Source: Spartobacteria bacterium | GTDB taxonomy: Bacteria; Verrucomicrobiota; Verrucomicrobiia; Chthoniobacterales; UBA10450 | Reading direction: 5' to 3' | Assembly: GCA_003445855.1 (NCBI GenBank) | Contig: DMCG01000106.1 | Coordinates: forward strand, 4,586 to 13,736 | Length of the DNA: 9,151 bases | Part shown: positions 1 through 4,664 of the stretch, in pieces | Layout: each line of letters starts with the position of its first letter | Position numbering within the stretch: position 1 is the stretch's first letter | Made by a program: the position numbers and the translations under genes | The notes under the pieces: generated by a model | Told to the model about the DNA's origin: nothing | Database searches by the model: none | What the model saw: only the letters and a program-made list of their open reading frames with translations

Positions 1-506
1 CGCGCGCGTTCCGCGTCGATCAACTCGGAGCCGAGCACCAACTCGCGCATGTTCCGTTCGCCCACTTGCCGGCGCAGAAAAGTCATGACCAAACCGGCGA
101 CCAATCCACGCCGTACTTCCGGATATCCAATTTTTGTTCGTTCGGCGGCGACGACAAAATCGCAGGCCGACATGATGCCGGCGCCTCCAGCTACCGCAGC
201 GCCGTGGACCGCGGCAATCGTGATCAAGCGCGTTTGACTCAGCGTGATCAAAGTCTTTGCCACCATGTCGGCGGTCGCGTGCGCCTTCCTTTCATCGGCC
301 GCTTCTTTTAGGTCCAGGCCAGTGCAAAAAGCTGCGCCAGCGCCCCGCAAAATCAGAACTCGCTCGTGCGGCTCGTCTGATGCAACCTTGATCGCCGCGT
401 TAAGCTCAGTCAGCAATTCAATCGTGAGCGCGTTACGGCGCTCCGGACGATTGAGAGTCATGATCGCGATTTGCGGACTTTGTTTTTCGATTAATACAAT
501 AGCCAT
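1..506 (-). CDS. Enoyl-CoA hydratase/isomerase (crotonase) family protein, 3' end beyond window
   Basis: The first 168 residues of a crotonase-fold enzyme, which hydrates a 2-enoyl-CoA thioester in the cytoplasm. Reading from the ATG at 506, the N-terminus MAIVLIEKQS is followed by NRPERRNAL (19-27), the first oxyanion-hole stretch GAAFCTGLDLKE (57-68) and the second, HGAAVAGGAGIMSACD (101-116). IGYPEVRRGL (126-135) carries Glu130 at the position of the second catalytic glutamate. The position of the first catalytic Glu of classical enoyl-CoA hydratases (the GGGxEL motif) is not Glu here, which as I recall is also seen in LiuC/AtuE-type hydratases. As the last visible gene of an operon with a methylcrotonyl/geranyl-CoA-type carboxylase and AtuA proteins, it may act on the carboxylated (glutaconyl-type) CoA product; that substrate is inferred. 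The family is about 260 residues, so roughly one third is missing. No convincing Shine-Dalgarno is visible, and a repeat motif lies directly upstream of the ATG. Confidence 0.88.
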   Translation of the reverse strand, partial: MAIVLIEKQSPQIAIMTLNRPERRNALTIELLTELNAAIKVASDEPHERVLILRGAGAAFCTGLDLKEAADERKAHATADMVAKTLITLSQTRLITIAAVHGAAVAGGAGIMSACDFVVAAERTKIGYPEVRRGLVAGLVMTFLRRQVGERNMRELVLGSELIDAERA

Positions 507-512
507 AAATCA

Positions 513-541
513 ACCGCAGATTACGCAGATTTTCACGGATT
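513..541. repeat. Short tandem motif (CGCAGATT-type units)
   Basis: Three consecutive degenerate units end in GATT: ACCGCAGATT (513-522), ACGCAGATT (523-531) and TTCACGGATT (532-541). The array ends seven bases before the ATG (506) of the minus-strand hydratase, so it occupies the place where a ribosome binding site would be. Motifs of this kind are, from memory, dispersed intergenic repeats in several bacterial phyla; I cannot confirm copy number here. Confidence 0.5.
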
Positions 542-545
542 GAAA

Positions 546-628
546 AATCAGGAACGCAGGAAACAAGGAAAGGAGAGATTAGGGCGCCAAAAATTAGATC
601 TGAGAATTTAATTCCTGCTTTCCTGATT
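546..628. repeat. Long inverted repeat spanning the 3' end of the small AtuA-like gene
   Basis: Two 17-base arms, AATCAGGAACGCAGGAA (546-562) and its near-perfect complement TTCCTGCTTTCCTGATT (612-628), pair at 16 of 17 positions across a 49-base spacer. The right arm and part of the spacer lie inside the minus-strand gene ending at 594 and encode its last residues, ESGKQELNSQI. The left arm is in the gap before the hydratase gene. It has no T-tract directly after the stem, so it does not look like a simple terminator. It is better described as a palindromic dispersed repeat, or a fold-back element, that overran the gene end. Confidence 0.6.
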
Positions 629-941
629 CATCTGGAATCCGCATCTCGAGTATCGCTTGTCCGAGTGTCTTGCCTTGCGCATCGATGCGCAAAGATCGGC
701 TGCCACCTTCAGCCAGAACTCCGTCGAGAACAAAATTAAGCGCGCTCAGGTTCGGGACTTCGTAGCGCTTCACTTTTTTTACACCGAGCGGCGAAAAAAA
801 ATCCTTCACTACCTTCTCCGTCAATCGCTCGCGCAACAAATCATATTGTCGATCTTCGTTGGCAAAGACGGCGACGTTTGCGCTCGAGCCTTTGTCGCCG
901 CTGCGTGCGTAAGCGATTTCGCCCAGTCGAATCGTTGTCAT
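594..941 (-). CDS. AtuA-like C-terminal domain protein (stand-alone)
   Basis: A 115-residue protein starting MTTIRLGEIAYARSGDKGSS, matching the small domain (AtuA-like, ferredoxin-type fold) that is fused to the C-terminus of some AtuA/DUF1446 proteins and separate in others. The RSGDKGSSANVAV stretch (13-25) is its recognisable signature; the biochemical role is not known to me. The ATG at 941 is preferred over an upstream start at 986, because the extra residues would come from the hairpin repeat at 961-1021 and do not resemble the family. The start lies 13 bases after the AtuA stop, in another frame, so the two are probably co-transcribed and perhaps translationally coupled. The core seems to end near ILEMRIP (97-103). 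The remaining tail, DESGKQELNSQI, is encoded by the inverted repeat at 546-628, suggesting that the original stop was displaced. Confidence 0.82.
   Translation of the reverse strand: MTTIRLGEIAYARSGDKGSSANVAVFANEDRQYDLLRERLTEKVVKDFFSPLGVKKVKRYEVPNLSALNFVLDGVLAEGGSRSLRIDAQGKTLGQAILEMRIPDESGKQELNSQI
847..856 (+). repeat. TGTCGATCTT 10-mer
   Basis: Exact copy of the window's over-represented 10-mer, within the small AtuA-like gene (minus strand), where it is read in the frame of the residues EDRQ. It shares the longer form ATTGTCGATCTT with three other copies. Confidence 0.7.
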
Positions 942-954
942 TTTGCGGCGTAAT

Positions 955-2526
955 TCAGTTTGTAGTGGCGGGCGTGTCGCCCGCATGTTGTGAATATGCG
1001 GCTGACACAGCCGCCTCTACACTGGAAAGCATGTCGATCTTCGGTTCGACCAACTCCTTATCGATCAAGCACGGCCAGTAGCCAAACACGGCCTGTATTT
1101 TCGGACGGCCGGCGGAATAACCGGTCACGCCTTGCGGCCCGGCCGTGACGAGCGCCGCGATTTTTTTCGTGAACTGTTCGACGTTTCCGCGATTGGAATC
1201 GGCGACGCTGACGCGCAGGACCGTTTCCATTAACTCCTCGGGGTGATTGACTCGCTCGCTCCCGCTCTCTCGGCCTTCCGGCCCGCCCGTCGATGTCGCT
1301 CGGCTCCCGCCGGCTCCATTGTCGATCTTAACTCCGGGGACAGAAGCGCCGCTGCCCAAACATTCGACGAGCGATCGCTCAAAGTTGATTCCATCGCGCT
1401 CGAGTTGACGCAAAATGTTTTCGCCTGCCTTGCGCGCTTTCGCCACCGCGTTACGTCCGAAGATTGTAATCATGGCGTGTGCTTTAAAGCCGTCGTGATA
1501 AGTCGCGCTTACTTTATATTGTGAACTTGGCGCGCGGCCCTTCGCACCGCGGACGGAAACACGATCCTGGCCGATTTCTTTAACATCCAGATCGAGAAAG
1601 GAAACCGTCGCATCCGGACTCAAATAATTTCCCGGATCACCAACTTCGTAGAGCAACTGTTCCTTCACTGTGCGCAAATTGATGCCGCCGCCGGTTCCTT
1701 TTGGTTTTGTCACGACGCACGAGCCGTCTTCGGAAATCTCGACGATCGGAAATCCGATGTTGCCATTATCAGGCAATTCGAGCCAGTCGGTGGAGAACCC
1801 CCCGCACGCCTGCGTGCCACATTCAATAAGATGACCGGCGATTGTCGCACCCGCGATGGAATCGTACTTGACTCGCTCACTCCCGCTCGCTCGGCCTTGT
1901 GGCCCGCCCGTCCATGTCGCTCGGCGCCCGCCGGCTCCATTGTCGATCTTCCAATCGAAGTGCGCGAGACATGCGCCGACCGTCAGGCTCGGATCGGCGA
2001 CGCGGCCGGTGATCACGATGTCCGCGCCGTCGGCCAACGCGGTCGCGATTGGTTCGGCGCCGAGATAAGCATTCGCAGTTGTTAGCCGCTCGCGCATTTT
2101 CGCGATCGGTTCGCCCGTTTCCAAATTCGAAAATAAATCACGATTTTCCTTCTTGAGGATCGGCAAGACATCGTCGCCGGAAACGACGGCGACGCGAAGA
2201 TCGACATCTGCTTTTTTGAGAAGATCAACACAGGCCGCGCCACATGCCTTCGGATTCAATCCGCCGGCATTCGTGACGATCTTAAAGTGCGCGCCGCTTT
2301 TCCAAGCCGGCACGAGACTTTTTACAACATCAATAAAATCGCGCGCGTAACCGAACTGCGGATTCTTTTCGCGTTGGATCGCCAGGATCGACATCGAAAC
2401 CTCGGCGAGATAATCGAGCGTGAGAAAATCGAGATTCGGTTGCTGCCTAACGAGCCGTGCCGGCGCGTCCGGATCATCGCCCCAAAAGGCCTGCGCATTG
2501 CCGACGAGAAGGGGTGAGCGGCTCAT
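955..2526 (-). CDS. AtuA family (DUF1446) protein with two in-frame repeat insertions
   Basis: A 523-residue protein of the acyclic-terpene-utilisation AtuA family. The start MSRSPLLVGNAQAFWGDD and the segment LDYLAEVSMSILA (36-48) are typical, as are NAGGLNPKAC near 86, TGRVADPSLTVGACLAHFDW (to residue 192) and AGHLIECGTQACGG after it. The exact reaction is not established; the family accompanies branched-chain or terpenoid acyl-CoA carboxylases. Two 28-residue blocks, K193-K220 and K400-N427, are encoded by near-identical 83-bp repeats and interrupt what I expect are surface loops. The final 21 residues (VEAAVSAAY to ATTN) are encoded by a hairpin-pair repeat, so about 77 residues are repeat-derived. 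Without them the protein would be about 445 residues, normal for the unfused form. The ATG at 2526 lies 17 bases after the carboxyltransferase stop, with no clear Shine-Dalgarno. The frame stays open throughout, so it is probably expressed, but activity is unproven. Confidence 0.87.
   Translation of the reverse strand: MSRSPLLVGNAQAFWGDDPDAPARLVRQQPNLDFLTLDYLAEVSMSILAIQREKNPQFGYARDFIDVVKSLVPAWKSGAHFKIVTNAGGLNPKACGAACVDLLKKADVDLRVAVVSGDDVLPILKKENRDLFSNLETGEPIAKMRERLTTANAYLGAEPIATALADGADIVITGRVADPSLTVGACLAHFDWKIDNGAGGRRATWTGGPQGRASGSERVKYDSIAGATIAGHLIECGTQACGGFSTDWLELPDNGNIGFPIVEISEDGSCVVTKPKGTGGGINLRTVKEQLLYEVGDPGNYLSPDATVSFLDLDVKEIGQDRVSVRGAKGRAPSSQYKVSATYHDGFKAHAMITIFGRNAVAKARKAGENILRQLERDGINFERSLVECLGSGASVPGVKIDNGAGGSRATSTGGPEGRESGSERVNHPEELMETVLRVSVADSNRGNVEQFTKKIAALVTAGPQGVTGYSAGRPKIQAVFGYWPCLIDKELVEPKIDMLSSVEAAVSAAYSQHAGDTPATTN
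961..1021. repeat. BIME-like pair of inverted REP hairpins (GTAG-headed)
   Basis: A 61-base element bounded by TGTAGTGGCGG (961-971) and CCGCCTCTACA (1011-1021), which are inverted copies with one mismatch. Inside are two perfect 7-bp hairpins with 3-base loops: GCGGGCG-TGT-CGCCCGC (968-984) and GCGGCTG-ACA-CAGCCGC (998-1014). On each strand the hairpin is preceded by GTAG, the foot tetranucleotide typical of REP sequences mobilised by RAYT (TnpA-REP) transposases. The element is translated as the last 21 residues of the minus-strand AtuA protein, whose stop codon follows three bases after it. Confidence 0.75.
1032..1041 (+). repeat. TGTCGATCTT 10-mer beside the BIME
   Basis: Exact copy lying 10 bases from the end of the hairpin-pair element, read on the minus strand as the residues KID in AtuA (EPKIDMLSS). 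The reading frame is the same as at the head of the 83-bp repeats. Confidence 0.7.
1247..1329 (-). repeat. 83-bp protein-embedded repeat, copy 2 (KIDNGAGGSRATS type)
   Basis: Read on the minus strand it starts AAGATCGACAATGGAGCC and encodes residues 400-427 of the AtuA protein (KIDNGAGGSRATSTGG, then PEGRESGSERVN). It is 77/83 identical to the copy at 1868-1950, without gaps. Five of the six frames contain no stop, and the sixth has only a TGA at its edge. A short GGCC-4 nt-GGCC hairpin lies in the middle. The insertion is flanked by an imperfect direct repeat (see findings). Confidence 0.85.
1868..1950 (-). repeat. 83-bp protein-embedded repeat, copy 1 (KIDNGAGGRRATW type)
   Basis: Same length and same coding frame as the copy at 1247-1329. 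It encodes AtuA residues 193-220 (KIDNGAGGRRATWTGG, then PQGRASGSERVK). Of six base differences between the copies, four change the amino acid (S/R, S/W, E/Q, E/A) and two are silent. What is kept is therefore the open frame rather than the exact peptide. Two of the changes fall in the loop of the small GGCC hairpin, leaving its stem intact. It sits between HFDW and YDSIAGATIAGH, both recognisable family sequence. Confidence 0.85.
2207..2216 (-). repeat. TGTCGATCTT 10-mer, the only copy in reverse orientation
   Basis: AAGATCGACA on the plus strand, inside the AtuA gene. On the coding (minus) strand it reads as DVDL, family-like sequence with no repeat next to it. Confidence 0.65.
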
Positions 2527-2536
2527 GCGAATCTAC

Positions 2537-2546
2537 TGTCGATCTA
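2537..2546 (+). repeat. TGTCGATCTA, one-mismatch variant of the 10-mer
   Basis: Lies across the end of the carboxyltransferase gene: its last bases are that gene's TAG stop codon on the minus strand. It makes up half of the 17-base gap before the AtuA start. Confidence 0.45.
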
Positions 2547-4175
2547 AACTTGAATAACGCCGGTGTGAAACCGCGCTTTCGGTGTTGGTCGCGAGACATA
2601 TTGCAATAGGTGCATGAGCACGTCTCGCGTTTCATGCGGTTGAATGATGGCATCGACCCAGCCGCGCGCGGCGCCGTAGCGAATGTCGGTTTGCTCTTCG
2701 TAATTCTGCTTCACTTTCTTGCGCAGATCATCGAGTTCCTCGTGCGTCGTCTTCTTATCGCCGCGGTCCCGGGCCCGCGCGAGGATGGCGAAGACAGTGT
2801 CGGACGCTTGCGCCGCTCCCATGACGGCATAACGAGCGGCTGGCCAGGCGACAATAAATCTTGGATCGTAAGCCTTCCCGCACATTGCATAGTTGCCGGC
2901 GCCAAATGATCCGCCGACAACGACCGTGATTTTTGGCACAACAGAATTACTCACGGCGTTCACCAGCTTGGCGCCACTACGGATGATTCCGCTCTCTTCG
3001 GCGTCGCGGCCAACCATGAAACCGGTCACATCCTGGAAAAAAATAATTGGGATGCCGGTTTGATTGCAATCCATGATGAAGCGCGCGGCTTTGTCGGCGC
3101 TATCGGCATAAATGACGCCCCCCATCTGAATGCCTTCCTTTTTCGTGCGAACCTGCAACCGCTGGTTGGCGACAACGCCGAGGGCGCGGCCACCGATGCG
3201 CGCGTAAGCAGTCACGATTGTCTTGCCATAGGCAGCCTTGTATTCGTCGATGGAGTTTGCGTCGACAATCGACGCGAGCAGGTCACGAGCGTCATAATTT
3301 TTTTGGCCATCGAGACTGACCAGATCATAAAGCGCGCCCGGATTTCTTGCTGGCTTGAAACTGTTATTGTCGATCTTCAGTGCCTGGGCCATGCCTGCTT
3401 CGGGCAAGAGCGCGACGAGGGAGCGCAAGCGTCTGAGACACGACGAGTCATCCTTCTCATAAAAATCGACCGTGCCGCTTATTTCCGCGTGCATCTGCGC
3501 GCCGCCGAGCTCTTCGGCATCGACAATTTGGCCGATGGCCGCTTTCACGAGCGACGGGCCGGCAAGGTACAAACCGCTTCCTTTTGTCATCAGGATCTTG
3601 TCGCAAAGGACCGGCAGATAAGCTCCGCCGGCAACGCAGTTTCCCATGATGGCGGCAAATTGCGGGATCCCGGCCGCGGAGAGGATGGAGTTATTGCGAA
3701 AGATTCGCCCGAAATCGTCCTCATCGGGAAAAATCTCGTCCTGCAGCGGCAGGAAAACGCCGGCGGAATCAACCAGATAAATGATGGGCAGCGCGCATTC
3801 GAAAGCGATCCGTTGCGCACGAATTAGTTTCTTGACGGTTTGCGGGAAGAACGCGCCCGCTTTCACGCTGGCATCGTTGGCAATGATCATGCAGGGAATT
3901 CCCACGACGTTCCCGATGCCGGCCACGCAACCGGCGGCGGGCACGTTTCCCCACTCCGAATACATTTTGTAAGCCGCCCAAAGTCCCATTTCGAAAAACG
4001 GTGAATCTTTGTCGAGCAGACGGCTGATGCGTTGTCGCGTCGGCAAGCGGCCCATTTTGCGTTGACGTTCGTGGCCGGTTTTGCCGCTGCCCTCGCGCAG
4101 AATGACTTCTTCCGTCAAAATCGCCGCGCATCGATCGCGCAACGAATCGCTGGAAGATGTCGATGTACGGGACAT
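2544..4175 (-). CDS. Acyl-CoA carboxylase carboxyltransferase (beta) subunit, methylcrotonyl/geranyl-CoA type
   Basis: A 543-residue carboxyltransferase that moves a carboxyl group from carboxybiotin to an enoyl-CoA, working with a biotin carboxylase/BCCP subunit not seen here. The N-half has ERQRKMGRLPTRQRI (36-50), IPCMIIANDASVKAGAFFP (93-111), YLVDSAGVFLPLQDE (133-147) and GNCVAGGAYLPVLCD (178-192), plus AEELGGAQMHAEISGTVDFY (220-239). The C-half has GIPIIFFQDVTGFMVGRDAE (374-393) and VVVGGSFGAGNYAMCGKAYD (418-437). The order and the GFMVGR...GSFGAGNYAMCG motifs fit methylcrotonyl-CoA carboxylase beta (LiuB) or geranyl-CoA carboxylase (AtuC); I cannot separate the two. The length matches the family (about 535). 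The ATG at 4175 is used; a GTG at 4187 is an in-frame alternative, and neither has a clear Shine-Dalgarno. It heads the minus-strand operon. The loop ALKIDNNSF (265-273) contains the 12-base form of the window's repeated 10-mer. Confidence 0.93.
   Translation of the reverse strand: MSRTSTSSSDSLRDRCAAILTEEVILREGSGKTGHERQRKMGRLPTRQRISRLLDKDSPFFEMGLWAAYKMYSEWGNVPAAGCVAGIGNVVGIPCMIIANDASVKAGAFFPQTVKKLIRAQRIAFECALPIIYLVDSAGVFLPLQDEIFPDEDDFGRIFRNNSILSAAGIPQFAAIMGNCVAGGAYLPVLCDKILMTKGSGLYLAGPSLVKAAIGQIVDAEELGGAQMHAEISGTVDFYEKDDSSCLRRLRSLVALLPEAGMAQALKIDNNSFKPARNPGALYDLVSLDGQKNYDARDLLASIVDANSIDEYKAAYGKTIVTAYARIGGRALGVVANQRLQVRTKKEGIQMGGVIYADSADKAARFIMDCNQTGIPIIFFQDVTGFMVGRDAEESGIIRSGAKLVNAVSNSVVPKITVVVGGSFGAGNYAMCGKAYDPRFIVAWPAARYAVMGAAQASDTVFAILARARDRGDKKTTHEELDDLRKKVKQNYEEQTDIRYGAARGWVDAIIQPHETRDVLMHLLQYVSRPTPKARFHTGVIQV
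3368..3377 (+). repeat. TGTCGATCTT 10-mer in the carboxyltransferase gene
   Basis: On the minus strand this copy reads AAGATCGACAAT, identical to the first 12 bases of the 83-bp repeats. It is in the same frame (KIDN, residues 267-270) and in a variable inter-domain loop, but the rest of the repeat is absent. Confidence 0.7.
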
Positions 4176-4220
4176 AGCGCGAAGCACGCTTAATCTGCGG
4201 ACGGGATTGAATCAAGCGTT

Positions 4221-4262
4221 GTGGGGCCGACTGCCTCGGCCGCCAAGGACGGCGGCCTCCAC
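4221..4262. repeat. BIME-like pair of inverted REP hairpins (GTGG-headed)
   Basis: A 42-base element between the carboxyltransferase start and the small membrane-protein gene. On the plus strand GTGG (4221-4224) precedes the hairpin GGCCGA-CTGCC-TCGGCC (4225-4241). On the minus strand GTGG (4262-4259) plus A precedes a 7-bp stem with a 6-base loop: GGCCGCC, GTCCTT, GGCGGCC (4257-4238). The two stems share GGCC at 4238-4241, so only one can form at a time. The minus-strand head GTGGAGGCCGCC resembles GTAGAGGCGGCT of the element at 961-1021, suggesting one family. It lies in the leader of the catabolic operon, so a transcript-folding effect is possible. Confidence 0.65.
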
Positions 4263-4268
4263 CGCAAA

Positions 4269-4571
4269 TCAATAGATGTCTCGCTCCGATGAATAACCGG
4301 AATCATCGCGAATGGAACGCAGGCGAGCACGGCTCCCCCGTTTCGATTCCGGCCGATTGATCCGCTCGAGCGCAACTTTTACCAGCAGCGGCACGGCCGC
4401 CAGCGCGCCGATGGAAACGAGCGTAATGGCCGCCGCCTGCCGCACGGGACGTTTGATTTTGTCCGCCATCAACATTCCGAGCCCAAGGCCAAATGCAGTG
4501 CGGGTCAAGACGAGCAAACTGTCGAGCGGAAGTTGCTCGGGGGTTTTTGGAATGGATAAGAGGAGAGACAT
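4269..4571 (-). CDS. Small two-helix membrane protein, function unknown
   Basis: A 100-residue protein I do not recognise. After a short N-terminus (MSLLLSIPKTPEQLP) come two hydrophobic stretches, roughly 18-36 (LLVLTRTAFGLGLGMLMAD) and 46-67 (AAAITLVSIGALAAVPLLVK). They are separated by the basic KIKRPVRQ, giving a likely hairpin in the inner membrane. The last third is soluble and rich in Arg and Ser (ESKRGSRARLRSIRDDSGYS). The start is supported by TAAGGTAGG a few bases upstream of the ATG (4575-4583 on the minus strand), one of the better ribosome sites in the window. It lies upstream of the carboxylase operon on the same strand, separated by the 4221-4262 repeat, and is divergent from manC; neither neighbour suggests a role. 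Confidence 0.65.
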   Translation of the reverse strand: MSLLLSIPKTPEQLPLDSLLVLTRTAFGLGLGMLMADKIKRPVRQAAAITLVSIGALAAVPLLVKVALERINRPESKRGSRARLRSIRDDSGYSSERDIY

Positions 4572-4664
4572 CGCCTACCTTATACGTCTCGTTTTGGAAA
4601 AAGAAACGGGAAAATCTTCGCGGCCTGGTCGGACCTGGCCCGCGCTTATTTTTTTTGCATCGAC
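4572..4664. promoter_or_regulatory. Divergent intergenic region with a 9-1-9 inverted repeat
   Basis: These 93 bases separate two divergent genes and must hold promoters for both directions. GGCCTGGTC (4622-4630) and GACCTGGCC (4632-4640) form an inverted repeat around G4631 with one mismatched pair, a plausible operator-type dyad. An eight-T run (4649-4656) follows just before the manC start. A weak minus-strand -10 (TATAAG, near 4582-4587) lies close to the ribosome site of the membrane-protein gene. No strong -35 partner is visible, so promoter positions remain uncertain. Confidence 0.35.

Noticed and set aside
941..986. Upstream start at 986 for the small AtuA-like protein
   Set aside because: The extra 15 residues (MRATRPPLQTELRRK) come from the hairpin repeat and the AtuA 3' end; the ATG at 941 gives the family-like N-terminus.
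1247..1950. CRISPR array or tandem duplication as the explanation for the two 83-bp copies
   Set aside because: There are only two copies, 538 bases apart, with unrelated family-conserved coding sequence between them and no spacer regularity.
3060..3827. Plus-strand open frame of 255 codons
   Set aside because: It lies wholly antisense to the carboxyltransferase gene, whose motifs are unmistakable; the long frame reflects GC-rich codon structure, and its product resembles nothing I recognise.
4622..4656. Intrinsic terminator (dyad plus T-run)
   Set aside because: The dyad has only one base at its centre and the T-run starts eight bases after the stem. It also lies between divergent genes, where no plus-strand transcript needs ending, so I list it only as a dyad.
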